Assembly: GCA_903927685.1 (NCBI GenBank) | Contig: CAIYOB010000880.1 | Span: 1-20,871, forward strand | Source of the DNA: an uncultured Planctomycetaceae bacterium | Lineage (GTDB): Bacteria > Planctomycetota > Planctomycetia > Pirellulales > Pirellulaceae | Length of the DNA stretch: 20,871 nucleotides | Direction: 5' to 3' | In this document: piece after piece, positions 14,001 to 20,871 of the stretch | Layout of the letters: the number at the start of each line of letters is the position of its first letter | How positions within the stretch are numbered: the first letter of the stretch is position 1 | The notes under the pieces: generated by a model | What the model was told of the DNA's origin: nothing | Databases searched by the model: none | What the model saw: the letters and a program-made list of their open reading frames with translations, nothing else | Position numbers and translations under genes: made by a program

Positions 14001-14924
14001 TGCCTGCAGCAGGTCCGCCGCTTGTGCTCCCCCGCGCCGCCAATAGGGCCGCAGGTGTTCGCTGGCCGAAAAGTACTTGACGGAGTACCGGTCGTCATAG
14101 GCCAGCAGGCCCCAGCGAGCGACCGGCTCGGCGCCGACGCTGCCCAGATCCCACGCAGCCGCCAGCACGAAGAACCCCTCGTTCACCCGCCGAGGCTGGA
14201 TCGCGTCCGCCAGGTACGGCAGCTTGCCGTCCGCCAGGAAACCGCCGCGAAGCACCGCTCCGGCGCCGATCGCCGTCTGCGGACGCTGCGCGCCGGGAAT
14301 CGCCACGTAGGCATACCCCCAGTCGATCCGCAGGTCGTCGCCCTTCTTCTGCAACACCGGCTGGTCGGAATGCCCGACCCGCATCGTGACCAGACCGTCG
14401 ACCGCCGGGTGATCCCAATGGATCGGTTGATCGGGCGTGTTCACCGCCAGTTCCACGCCGGCGTCGAAATACAACTGGACGGCGTGCGGGCGGCCGTCGG
14501 CCGCAGCCAGCTCCCAAGTCAGATACGTCACGGGCCGCGACAGGACATCCAGATCCGCCGGCAGCAGCGGCGAAGTGAACGTCAGCGTCAGCCGGAGCTG
14601 GTCGTTCGCAAAGCGGCAGATAGTCCGCGTCGGCAGGACGTCCAGCCCGACTTGGGGCAGCGCCGGACAGTCGGCCGGTTCATTGCCCAGCAGACGAAAC
14701 GGCTGGCCATCCACCCGCACCAGGCTGTTCAAACGGTGCGGCTTGCCCGTCCAGTGGGTCGTCGCCGCGTCGGTCAGCGCGTCGGCAGCCGACCAGATGC
14801 TGAAGTACGGATCGTGAGTCACCAACGGCACCGCGGGCGGCCGAAACTCGGCGGCTGGTGCACGCCAGCCGGCCAGTAACAACAAGGCCGCGCAAGGCCC
14901 GAGCAAATTGCGGTTTGATCGCAT
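11013..14924 (-). CDS. Secreted glutaminase-A-like / jelly-roll / GH43 / F5/8C fusion protein
   Basis: A 1303-residue exported protein. ATG 14924 is chosen over 14990 and 14942 because a GAGGGGA sits just ahead and the reading opens with a clean signal peptide (RSNRNLLGPCAALLLLAG). Residues about 28-690 match the glutaminase A family layout (DUF4964, DUF5127, DUF4965, DUF1793), including FGHLAHNADLSLKAI and the later GLPCDNRT, LSDWFDT and GFQARPVVGG stretches. About 720-860 is a beta-galactosidase-type jelly roll (HHDEDTEVYLNGQLIG). About 870-1150 is a GH43 five-bladed propeller with the expected catalytic set: Asp880 (ADPSL), Asp988 (SIDSEV) and Glu1037 (YVEGPF). About 1160-1303 is a discoidin domain. 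GH43 enzymes mostly cleave arabinosides and xylosides; the true substrate of the glutaminase-like half is uncertain in this setting. All modules look intact. The fusion suggests a cell-surface or periplasmic glycan-degrading enzyme. Confidence 0.9.
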   Translation of the reverse strand: MRSNRNLLGPCAALLLLAGWRAPAAEFRPPAVPLVTHDPYFSIWSAADALTDAATTHWTGKPHRLNSLVRVDGQPFRLLGNEPADCPALPQVGLDVLPTRTICRFANDQLRLTLTFTSPLLPADLDVLSRPVTYLTWELAAADGRPHAVQLYFDAGVELAVNTPDQPIHWDHPAVDGLVTMRVGHSDQPVLQKKGDDLRIDWGYAYVAIPGAQRPQTAIGAGAVLRGGFLADGKLPYLADAIQPRRVNEGFFVLAAAWDLGSVGAEPVARWGLLAYDDRYSVKYFSASEHLRPYWRRGGAQAADLLQAAARDYATLSKQCREFDEALLADLTQAGGEHYARLCALAYRQTLAGNKLVADANGKPLLFPKENFSNGCIGTVDVLSPQAPFFLLFSPTLVRAMLIPVLDYASTPRWKHAYAPHDLGTYPFATGQVYGGGERTDDNQMPVEECGNMLFMLAALAKVEGRADLAEKYWPLLTRWADYLVANGLDPANQLCTADMFGHLAHNADLSLKAIVALGGYAQMAGMLGQREAAEKYQAIARDYAARWLDMARDEGRTRLAFDRPGTWGMKHNVVWDQVLGLNLFPPSFLDQEVAWYQQVQNPYGLPCDNRTTQSLLDWAVWSFAAARDPADFAKLFERLYRYAHQTPDRVPLSDWFDTQTAKRVGFQARPVVGGIYARMLLDQPLWKRWAGQGEQVSGEWAPLPLPPALNSLVPTAEQEAAVWRYAFDKPVDDWFRPEFDDGQWLSGKAGFGTRGTPNAIVGTVWNTPDIWLRRQFHAEPADGGVVWLRIHHDEDTEVYLNGQLIGRVSGWTVAYEDVAALPIARAALQHGSNTLAVHCHQTYGGQYIDVGLSVGPESPAAAAPVSRERNPLLPGYFADPSLCCVDGQFWIYATTDCYGWEAGPFVAWKSQDLVQWSFRGLIYPEIAGQRNWAPSSLVKRHGKYYLFFSKQLQIHVAVADSPEGPFRDALGGQPLVAAGFRPTQSIDSEVLIDDDGQAYLYWGGGPTYVVKLKPDLLALDGEPVRIPTNEKFGYVEGPFPFKRQGKYYLTGAASGYHNYHVIYGISDSPLGPFTFPDDNPLTLVDWEAGVWGPGHGSVLNVPGSDDWYLCYLRDFPREVVSPIPRQVAIDRLEFYDDGRIKPVRLTRAGVPPREPAAREEVNLALGQAATASTSGGGQFGNRDASAAVDGTFATRWVAATAEPEQWCQVDLGQVRDIARCELFLEFPTKTYRYRLEHSLDGQAWSPYADSEAEQVFRSPHVMSRQVRTRYLRVVFAATEPAGTLPAIWEFRVFSSAPVPEGG

Positions 14925-15139
14925 CAGTTCCCCTCGTTTCATGAGCTGCCGGGAATCGCTGTGGCACTGCCTGAGTTGGCCAGCAGTCAAGGACGCATTG
15001 TAGCACGCAACGAGCCGGGCCGGGGAAGCGATCCGGAGGTTAAACTTTGCGCATTTTGCGGAATTGTCTCAAGCGGTAAAGTCAATCTGTCGATCCAAGG
15101 GACGCATCCACTTCGTACCCTGACGGCGATGACACTGCC

Positions 15140-16021
15140 ATGTCCTTGGACGCTAGCTGCCAACCCGATTCGGAAACCTCCTCGCCCACGGCGCCGGGGC
15201 CGCTGCAGGAATGGGTCTCCGACTGGGGCGGCGTCGCCATTGACACGGTGCTCGCGGTCGGCGACTTGGCGCTGTTCGCCTGGCGGACGCTGGCCTGGCT
15301 GGGCTCGCGGTTGCCCAAGCGGGAGACGCTGCTGCCGGTGCTGTACCAGGTCGGTGTCCTGAGTCTGCCGGTCGTGGCCCTGACGGGGATGTTCATCGGC
15401 ATGGTGCTAGCGGTGCAGACGTTCTTTCAGTTCCAGCAGCTGCAGATGGAGACCCGGCTGGGCGCGGTGATCAACATGTCGCTGGCGCGCGAGCTAGGCC
15501 CCGTGCTGGCCGCCACGATGTTGGCCGGCCGGGTGGGCAGCGCGATGGCGGCTGAACTGGGCACGATGCGCGTGACGGAACAGATCGACGCGTTGTCCAG
15601 CATGGGCGCCAATCCGATTCACTACCTGGTCGTGCCGCGGTTCTTGGCGTTCGTGCTGCTGATTCCCATGCTGACCGTGATGGCCGTGTTCATGGGCGTC
15701 GTCGGAGGCTATTTCTACAGCGTGATCATCCTGGGGATCGACAAGCATCACTACATGTACAATACGCAGCAGTTCGTGGACAGCATCGATCTGTTCAGCG
15801 GGCTGGCCAAGAGCGTCTTCTTTGGGGTTGCGATTTCACTGGTCAGCTGTTACCAGGGATTCAACTGCGATGCCGGGGCCGAGGGCGTCGGCAAAGCGGC
15901 CACCTCCGCGTTCGTGCAATCGTTCGTGTTGATCCTGTTGCTGGATCTGTTGTTGGGCATTTCGCTGGACAGCCTCAGTTTCCTGGTGTGGCCCGAAGGC
16001 AGCAGCGTTCTGGGCGGGTGA
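15140..16021 (+). CDS. mlaE: MlaE-type ABC permease
   Basis: A 293-residue membrane permease of the MlaE/YrbE family, which with MlaF and an MCE protein moves phospholipids between the inner and outer membranes. After a hydrophilic N-terminus (about 1-45) come an amphipathic segment and five or so hydrophobic helices. The family core is clear: GMFIGMVLAVQTFFQF, LARELGPVLAATMLAGRVGSAMAAELGTMRVTEQIDAL, and SMGANPIHYLVVPRFLAF with the later GVVGGY. The N-terminus is somewhat longer than in the E. coli protein. No strong ribosome site precedes ATG 15140, and no better start exists. The upstream gap of 215 bases to the divergent glycosidase gene should hold its promoter, but no clear -35/-10 pair was found. 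The stop overlaps the proposed GTG start of the ATPase gene. Confidence 0.93.
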   Translation: MSLDASCQPDSETSSPTAPGPLQEWVSDWGGVAIDTVLAVGDLALFAWRTLAWLGSRLPKRETLLPVLYQVGVLSLPVVALTGMFIGMVLAVQTFFQFQQLQMETRLGAVINMSLARELGPVLAATMLAGRVGSAMAAELGTMRVTEQIDALSSMGANPIHYLVVPRFLAFVLLIPMLTVMAVFMGVVGGYFYSVIILGIDKHHYMYNTQQFVDSIDLFSGLAKSVFFGVAISLVSCYQGFNCDAGAEGVGKAATSAFVQSFVLILLLDLLLGISLDSLSFLVWPEGSSVLGG

Positions 16022-16875
16022 GCGACAAGTCGATGAACGGGCAACTGCAAAATACGGAAAGCGACCAGCCGCTGGTCGAAGTCCGCGACCTGAGCGTACG
16101 GTTCGGACGTCAGGAGGTGTTGCGGAACATCCAACTGACCATCCCCCGCGGCCAGACGCTGGCGGTGATCGGCGAGAGCGGCTGCGGCAAGACCGTGCTG
16201 CTGAAGACCTTGGCCAGCCTGGTCCGGCCGACCCACGGCGAAGTCCGTTTCGACGGCCACTGCCTGGCTACCTTGAACGAGCGGCAGCTGACGCAGCAGC
16301 GGATCCGGTTCGGCTTTGTGTTCCAGAACGCCGCCCTGTTCGACAGCATGACCATCGGCCAGAACGTCGCCTTTCCGCTGCGCCAGCACACCACGCACCG
16401 GGACGCGGAAATCCAGGAACTGGTGCTGATGCGGTTGGCCGAGGTCGGTCTGCCGGACACGATCGTCGGCAAGAAGCCGGCCCAGCTGTCGGGCGGGATG
16501 CGCAAACGCGTGGGCCTGGCGCGAGCCCTGATCATGAATCCGGATCTGATCCTGTACGACGAGCCGACGACCGGCCTGGACCCGATCATGAGCGACGTGA
16601 TCAACGAGCTGATGATCCGGACGCGGCGGAATCACCCGGTGACCAGCGTGATCGTCACGCACGACATGCTGACGGCCCGGAAAGTGGCCGACCGCGTGGT
16701 CATGTTGCATCCCGTGGCGCGGCTCGAGGCGGGCGAACCGCAGATCCTGTTCGACGGGCCGCCCAGTTCGCTGGACCGTTGCCAGGACTCGCGGGTGCTC
16801 CAATTCGTGCGGGGCGAGGCCGGCGAGCGGTTGATGGAAATGCGGCGCGCCGCGGAGTCGCGGGCCGCCGGTTGA
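16018..16875 (+). CDS. mlaF: MlaF-type ABC transporter ATPase
   Basis: A 285-residue cytoplasmic ATPase, the motor of the lipid transporter encoded by its neighbours. Counted from GTG 16018, Walker A is GESGCGKT (52-59), the Q-loop Gln is near 103 (FVFQNAALFDSMTIGQNV, typical of the MlaF group), the signature is LSGGMRKRVGLARA (157-170) and Walker B with the catalytic Glu is LILYDEP (177-183). The switch His is in VIVTHD. GTG 16018 is preferred because it overlaps the permease stop (GTGA), a common sign of translational coupling. ATG 16033 is also possible, and ATG 15988 would need a 34-base overlap. The MCE gene follows after 24 bases. No separate MlaB or MlaC gene is present in the window. 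Confidence 0.92.
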   Translation: MSDKSMNGQLQNTESDQPLVEVRDLSVRFGRQEVLRNIQLTIPRGQTLAVIGESGCGKTVLLKTLASLVRPTHGEVRFDGHCLATLNERQLTQQRIRFGFVFQNAALFDSMTIGQNVAFPLRQHTTHRDAEIQELVLMRLAEVGLPDTIVGKKPAQLSGGMRKRVGLARALIMNPDLILYDEPTTGLDPIMSDVINELMIRTRRNHPVTSVIVTHDMLTARKVADRVVMLHPVARLEAGEPQILFDGPPSSLDRCQDSRVLQFVRGEAGERLMEMRRAAESRAAG

Positions 16876-16899
16876 ACTCAGGCGAAGAACGGCAGTGGC

Positions 16900-18075
16900 A
16901 TGGACGAACGAGTACTTCAATTCCGCGTGGGCGTGGTCGTCGTGGCCTCGGCGATCATCACCGTCATCCTGGTGATGCTGTTCGGGGCCTGGCCCAATGT
17001 CTGGCAGCAGCGGTATGAGATCAACGTCAAGTTTCCGGAAGCGCCCGGCATCACCGTCGACACACCCGTGCGCAAGAGCGGCGTGCTGATCGGCCGCGTC
17101 TCGCACGTGAAACTGCTGGAAGAAGGCGGGGTGCTGGTCACGATGCGGGTGTTTGACCAGTACAAGCTGCGGCGTCAGGAAATCTGCCGGATCGGCACCG
17201 GTTCGCTGCTGGGCGACGCCATCGTCGAATTCGTGCCGAGCGACAAGGCGACGCAGCTGGCCCGCTTTGACGACAACAAGAACGGCGTGCTGGATAAGAG
17301 CGAGGAGGACGCGAGCAACATGCTGTTGGGCGATACCGAGTGGATCTCCGACGGGGCGGTGGTCAGCAACCCGCTGCGCGCGCTGGTCAACCTGGAAGGC
17401 AGCGTCTCGTCCGCCTTCCGCTCGCTGGAAGGCGCCAGCAAGGAAGTCGCCCAGTTGGCCAGTTCGGTGAACAAGTCCGTGGGCGGCAGCGACGACCAGA
17501 TCAAGCGGATCATCCAAAAAACGGAAGTCGCGCTCGACCATTTCGACGGGACCATGACCGCCGTCGAAAAGATCCTGGGCGACGAACAACTGGCCGACCA
17601 ATTGCGGCAGACGCTCAGCGATATGCCGGCCTTTGTTCAGGAGACGCGGCAGACGATGCAAGCGGCGCGGACCACCATGGACGGCTTCCAGCGGGTCAGC
17701 GCCAAGGCGGAGACGAACCTGGACAACCTGGAAAAGTTCACCAAGCCGCTGGGCGAACGTGGCCCGCAAATGGTGGCCAACGTCGAGGAGAGTTCCCGGA
17801 ACTTGAACGACCTGCTCGAACAGTTCGTGGCCTTTAGCGATGCCTTGAACTCCGGCGAGGGGACGTTGGGCAAGCTGGTTCACGACGACGAGATCTACCA
17901 GCGCCTGCAGCGCGTCGTCGGCAACGTCGAGGAGATCACCAAGCGGGCTCGTCCGATCGTCGAAGACGTCCGGATCTTCACCGACAAGATCGCTCGCGAC
18001 CCGCGGCAACTGGGCGTCAAAGGCGCCCTGGACCAGCGGCCCAGCGGGCTGAAGACGGGTCTGGCAGAATGGTAA
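16900..18075 (+). CDS. MlaD-like MCE-domain protein with an EF-hand loop
   Basis: A 391-residue protein anchored by one N-terminal helix (about 9-30), followed by one MCE domain (about 38-115; VKFPEAPGITVDTPVRKSGVLIGRV and LLGDAIVEFVP). MCE rings form the periplasmic lipid channel of Mla-type systems. Directly after the MCE core is DDNKNGVLDKSE (124-135), a 12-residue EF-hand loop with every Ca-ligand position filled (D1, N3, N5, G6, L8, D9, E12). The rest (about 150-370) is a long, mostly helical region rich in Ala, Gln and Glu, as in MCE proteins whose helices form a needle. It ends in a DPRQLGVKGALDQRPSG stretch. It is about twice the length of E. coli MlaD. The third gene of the operon; its stop lies 3 bases from the convergent PEGA gene. 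Confidence 0.9.
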   Translation: MDERVLQFRVGVVVVASAIITVILVMLFGAWPNVWQQRYEINVKFPEAPGITVDTPVRKSGVLIGRVSHVKLLEEGGVLVTMRVFDQYKLRRQEICRIGTGSLLGDAIVEFVPSDKATQLARFDDNKNGVLDKSEEDASNMLLGDTEWISDGAVVSNPLRALVNLEGSVSSAFRSLEGASKEVAQLASSVNKSVGGSDDQIKRIIQKTEVALDHFDGTMTAVEKILGDEQLADQLRQTLSDMPAFVQETRQTMQAARTTMDGFQRVSAKAETNLDNLEKFTKPLGERGPQMVANVEESSRNLNDLLEQFVAFSDALNSGEGTLGKLVHDDEIYQRLQRVVGNVEEITKRARPIVEDVRIFTDKIARDPRQLGVKGALDQRPSGLKTGLAEW

Positions 18076-18078
18076 CGG

Positions 18079-18570
18079 TCAGTAGGGCAGCGGCGCGATG
18101 GGCTGGGGCGTGGGCGTCGCGTTGGGCAGGGGGACCGTGTAGCCTTGGTGCAGGCCCTGGCGGAGGCTTTCCGCCCGTTCAACCAGCTTTTCGGCCGGGA
18201 CAATCTGCTGGGGCTGCAACTGGAAATCCAGGTACTGTTCGTCCCGCACCTCGTGCGGCCAGAGGGTCTCGCTGACGAAGTCCAGCGGCGTGATTTCGTA
18301 CCAGGGCGGGTAGAAGGTCTGCTTGACAGTCAGCGTTTCGAAGCCGTCCTTGACCAGTTGGATCTTGCGGGTCCCGTAATAAGTGAAATTGGTCGAGGCC
18401 GGGGTGGTCCCGATCTCCTGGTCGTCCACGTAGACCACGGCCCCGGGCGGGTTGCTGCGGACGGTCATCCGGCGGCGGACGCAGCCGGGCAGCACGGCGA
18501 CCAGCAGCAGCGCGGCGGTCAGGCAGCGGGTGGTCGTGAGGGAGAACCGAATTGCGAAATGGCGATCTGG
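18079..18570 (-). CDS. PEGA-domain lipoprotein
   Basis: A 163-residue envelope protein. No ATG lies near the signal sequence; the only in-frame ATG, at 18708, would place 60 extra residues before it. GTG 18570 is therefore proposed, with a weak AGGA further upstream. It gives a short basic start, a hydrophobic core (TAALLLVAVLPG) and a lipobox LPGC, so a lipid-anchored product is expected. The mature part opens with MTVRSNPPGAVVYVDDQEIGTTP, a PEGA beta-repeat that usually lies on the cell surface or in the periplasm and is often linked to wall or polysaccharide binding. It continues with TFYPPWYEITPLDFVSETLWPHEVRDEQ and ends Pro/Gln-rich. It converges on the Mla-type operon with 3 bases between stops. 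The start is uncertain, but the family call is good. Confidence 0.82.
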   Translation of the reverse strand, partial: PDRHFAIRFSLTTTRCLTAALLLVAVLPGCVRRRMTVRSNPPGAVVYVDDQEIGTTPASTNFTYYGTRKIQLVKDGFETLTVKQTFYPPWYEITPLDFVSETLWPHEVRDEQYLDFQLQPQQIVPAEKLVERAESLRQGLHQGYTVPLPNATPTPQPIAPLPY

Positions 18571-18650
18571 CACGGCAGCGACGACAGTTCCTGCGAAAAG
18601 GACGGGGACAGGCCCCGAGGGCGAAAAACTGGTGTCCGACGAGCGGCGGG

Positions 18651-18658
18651 AGTATAAT
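18651..18658. promoter_or_regulatory. Candidate -10 element in the PEGA/PP2C divergent gap
   Basis: AGTATAAT reads as a perfect TATAAT (18653-18658) on the plus strand and as TATACT on the minus strand. The best-spaced -35 hexamers on both strands are poor. If used on the minus strand, the transcript would begin near 18644 and exclude the ATG at 18708, which supports GTG 18570 as the PEGA start. On the plus strand it would give the phosphatase gene a leader of about 150 bases. A second, weaker plus-strand option is TACACT at 18756-18761. Confidence 0.3.
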
Positions 18659-18813
18659 GCGGCCGGCCACGCCGGGCCAGACGAGAATTTGCCGCAAAAC
18701 CGGCCCATTTCCCGGTTCTAGCACTGGTAGCATGGCGAAATCTCCAGCGTTCGGGTACACTGTGCGGACTGAATCGCCATCGCAAATCGTCGTTTTTCGC
18801 GAAGCAGCAGACG

Positions 18814-20124
18814 ATGGGACCAACCAAACCAGCTTTCCTAGCCGACCTCCAATATGCGGTCCGGACCGATGTCGGGATGCGGCGGGCCATGAATCAGGAC
18901 TCGTCCGCGGTCGTGCTGGCCGAGGATGACCAAACCTGGACCACCCGCGGGCATGTGTTCATGGTCGCGGACGGAATGGGGGCGCATGCGGCGGGCGAGT
19001 TAGCCAGCAAGCTGGCCGTGGACAACTTGCCGCACCTGTACAAGCACCACCAGGAGCTGGCCGCGCCCGAGGCGCTGGAAAGGGCGATCATCGACACGAA
19101 CAGCGAGATCCATCGCCGCGGCCTGGCGAACCTGGATTTTCGCGCGATGGGGACCACTGCCAGCAGCTTGGTTTTCCTGCCGCAAGGGGCGCTGATCGGT
19201 CACGTTGGCGACAGCCGCGTGTACCGCTTGCGCGGCCAACAAATCGAGCAGCTGACGTTCGACCACAGCCTGCAGTGGGAATTGCGGGCCCTCAAGATCG
19301 TCGCCGAGGGCTCGGATTTCGCCAAAACGGTGCCCAAGAATGTGATCACGCGTTCGCTGGGCCCCAACGTGAACGTCGTCGTCGACTTGGAGGGGCTGTT
19401 TCCCCTGGAGGTCGGCGACACGTTCTTGCTGTGCAGCGACGGCCTGAGCGGACAGATCGAAGATCGCGAGATCGGCAGCCTCTTGTCGTACTTGCCGCCC
19501 GACGAAGCCGCTGCCGTCCTGGTGGACTTGGCCAACCTCCGCGGCGGGCCGGACAACATCACCGTGGTGGTTGCCAAAGTCGCCGGGCCGGGCCTGGTGA
19601 CCAATTCTGCCGCGGTCGGAGCCCCGCCGACGGTTCGCTCGCCACAGGCCGAGGCCGGCAGTGTGGCCGCGTGGGTCGTGACCGGCGTGTGCTGGTTGCT
19701 GGGGTGTGTGCTCGGGCTGGCCGGCCAGGCGTTCCTGGGGATCCTGCTGGCCGCGGCCGGCGCTGCGGCCGGCATCGTGGGCATGGTCATGCGCTTCCGC
19801 GGCACGACTCCGCCGGGAAAACCGGCTGCCCAGTCGCCGCGGTTGGGCAATGCGCCGTACGTCAGCACCAAGTGCAGCGCCGGAAGCGAATTCGTCCAGA
19901 GTCTGGCCACGACGTTGAAGGAACTCCGCGAGGCGGCCATCGAGTTGGGTTGGCACGTCCGCTGGAACGAGTTCGAACACCTGTGCCGTAAAGCCGATGC
20001 GGCCAGCGCTGCCGGAGATTTTCCGACCGCGGTCCAAGCGTATGCCAAGAGCATCAGCTTCATGATGCACGAGTTGCGGAGCCAGCAGAATCGGAAGGCG
20101 CACGACTCGGGCGTCGATCTGTGA
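18814..20124 (+). CDS. PP2C-type Ser/Thr protein phosphatase with C-terminal membrane segments
   Basis: A 436-residue protein. Residues about 10-256 are a complete PP2C (PPM) phosphatase of the bacterial Stp type: MNQDS (26-30), VADGMGAHAAGE (51-62), GTTASS (113-118), HVGDSRVYRL (130-139), CSDGLSG (207-213) and GGPDNITVVV (244-253). The metal-binding Asp residues are all present, so an active Mn/Mg-dependent enzyme is expected, working on Ser/Thr-phosphorylated proteins in the cytoplasm. About 286-327 contains two hydrophobic helices, which anchor it to the membrane, and the tail (about 350-436) is helical with a TPR-like ADAASAAGDFPTAVQAYAKS stretch. No kinase gene is visible in the window. 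The membrane-anchored NPCBM gene follows after 37 bases and may be co-transcribed. Confidence 0.93.
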   Translation: MGPTKPAFLADLQYAVRTDVGMRRAMNQDSSAVVLAEDDQTWTTRGHVFMVADGMGAHAAGELASKLAVDNLPHLYKHHQELAAPEALERAIIDTNSEIHRRGLANLDFRAMGTTASSLVFLPQGALIGHVGDSRVYRLRGQQIEQLTFDHSLQWELRALKIVAEGSDFAKTVPKNVITRSLGPNVNVVVDLEGLFPLEVGDTFLLCSDGLSGQIEDREIGSLLSYLPPDEAAAVLVDLANLRGGPDNITVVVAKVAGPGLVTNSAAVGAPPTVRSPQAEAGSVAAWVVTGVCWLLGCVLGLAGQAFLGILLAAAGAAAGIVGMVMRFRGTTPPGKPAAQSPRLGNAPYVSTKCSAGSEFVQSLATTLKELREAAIELGWHVRWNEFEHLCRKADAASAAGDFPTAVQAYAKSISFMMHELRSQQNRKAHDSGVDL

Positions 20125-20161
20125 CCCGGTGACGCGGTCTTGACCCTCGGGTGGTTCCCGT

Positions 20162-20871
20162 ATGACGCAATCGCTACCTCCCAATCCGGATCCCCGCCGC
20201 AGCCTGACGTTCTCCGGGCTGACGGTCATCGTCGGTCTCGTGCTGCTGATCGTCGCCTGTACCGCCTTGGCCGTCGCCGGCTATCTGGCCTTGGGACCGA
20301 TGTCGTTCCGGCGCCAGGCGATTACGCGCGCCATCGAAGAGGACGCCCAGGCGAGCGTCGCCGCTGTCAATACGGTCGACGCCGTCAATACCGGCCAGTC
20401 TTCCGAGCCGCAGTCGTCGGCCCCGCAGGCGTCGGCCCCGCAGGCGGCCCCCGCGGTCGCCAGCCTGACCGAGTTGACCCCGATCGAAATCATCGGCAGC
20501 GGGCTCAACGCCGGCGATTGGCACGCGGCCGTTGTGTGCGGACCGCAGTCCTTTCCCCAGGCGATCGCGCTCCGCCCGGTCGAGGACGGGGGCAGCACGC
20601 AGATTGCGTTTCAGTTGAAGGGCCGCTTTGCGCGACTCCGCGGCTTCGCTGCCACCGTCGGCGGACCGACGGGAGAATCGGCCGACGTCAGCCAGGACCA
20701 TCCGCGGGCGGTCTTCCGAATTTACGGCGATGGCAATCTGTTGTGGGAGTCGGAACGATTGATCGGGCCCGGAAAGTGTCAACCGTTCCAGTGCAATCTT
20801 GGCGGCGTGGACGTGCTCACGCTGACGGCCGAGAGCGAGTCCCCCGCCAGCCTCTCGCAACTGGCTTGGGG
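20162..20871 (+). CDS. Membrane-anchored NPCBM-domain protein (3' end outside the window)
   Basis: The frame is open from ATG 20162 to the window edge (236 complete codons). It starts with a short cytoplasmic head (PPNPDPRRS), one membrane helix (about 20-44) and a Ser/Ala/Pro/Gln linker that includes a tandem SAPQA pair. From about 104 it reads as an NPCBM/NEW2-type domain: LTPIEIIGSG, IALRPVEDGGSTQIAFQLKG, RFARLRGFAATVGG and the hallmark VFRIYGDGNLLWES (184-197), followed by a VDVLTLTAESE strand. NPCBM modules bind carbohydrate. An outward-facing wall or glycan sensor is likely; whether further domains follow is not known. It lies 37 bases after the phosphatase gene, and an operon is plausible. 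Confidence 0.82.
   Translation, partial: MTQSLPPNPDPRRSLTFSGLTVIVGLVLLIVACTALAVAGYLALGPMSFRRQAITRAIEEDAQASVAAVNTVDAVNTGQSSEPQSSAPQASAPQAAPAVASLTELTPIEIIGSGLNAGDWHAAVVCGPQSFPQAIALRPVEDGGSTQIAFQLKGRFARLRGFAATVGGPTGESADVSQDHPRAVFRIYGDGNLLWESERLIGPGKCQPFQCNLGGVDVLTLTAESESPASLSQLAW
20417..20446 (+). repeat. Tandem 15-base repeat in the linker of the NPCBM protein
   Basis: The unit TCGGCCCCGCAGGCG occurs twice in a row, encoding SAPQA-SAPQA, with a partial third copy after it and a diverged one before it. It lengthens the flexible linker between the membrane helix and the carbohydrate-binding domain. Confidence 0.7.

Noticed and set aside
15850..18009. Long minus-strand open frame opposite mlaE, mlaF and the MCE gene
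   Set aside because: His/Gln/Asp-rich shadow of well-supported Mla-type genes.
18571..18708. Extension of the PEGA lipoprotein to ATG 18708
   Set aside because: It would put about 46 unlike residues before the lipoprotein signal and run through the candidate -10 element.

Overview
The window reads as bacterial chromosome from a planctomycete-like organism (order not resolvable; a Pirellulales-type genome fits best). The reasons are high GC, a Gram-negative MlaE/F/D-type lipid transport operon, a PEGA lipoprotein, several exported quinoprotein-type beta-propellers, an NPCBM-domain protein and large secreted multidomain glycosidases. No rRNA, tRNA, CRISPR array, insertion sequence or prophage gene was seen. 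Almost all the DNA is coding, and three gene pairs meet tail to tail with only 1, 3 and 24 bases between them.

Left part (1-2394): the 3' end of smc (chromosome condensation ATPase), a striking inverted repeat built from two copies of a 30-base element, then a DctA/GltP-family symporter with an unusual DxDxNG loop and a variant Na-site motif.

Middle (2419-9913, all minus strand, transcribed right to left): a compact seven-gene redox locus. Its order is a superoxide-reductase-like iron protein, an exported PQQ-type propeller, an NHL-type propeller with a vicinal Cys pair, a 68-residue Cys-rich membrane protein, a Tat-exported poly-[4Fe-4S] ferredoxin, a NapH/NosR-like membrane iron-sulfur protein, and a second propeller tethered by three membrane segments. 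The last six genes are coupled by overlaps or gaps of 0 to 31 bases. The parts fit an electron-transfer chain that takes electrons from the quinol pool or across the membrane to an unknown acceptor. This is the best candidate for an undescribed system here.

Next (10262-14924): two secreted carbohydrate-related genes facing each other, a small discoidin-type protein and a 1303-residue fusion of a glutaminase-A-like module, a sugar-binding jelly roll, a GH43 glycosidase and a discoidin domain.

Right part (15140-20871): an mlaE-mlaF-mlaD-like operon whose MCE protein carries a textbook EF-hand loop, a convergent PEGA lipoprotein gene, a membrane-anchored PP2C phosphatase, and the start of a membrane-anchored NPCBM-domain protein that runs off the window.
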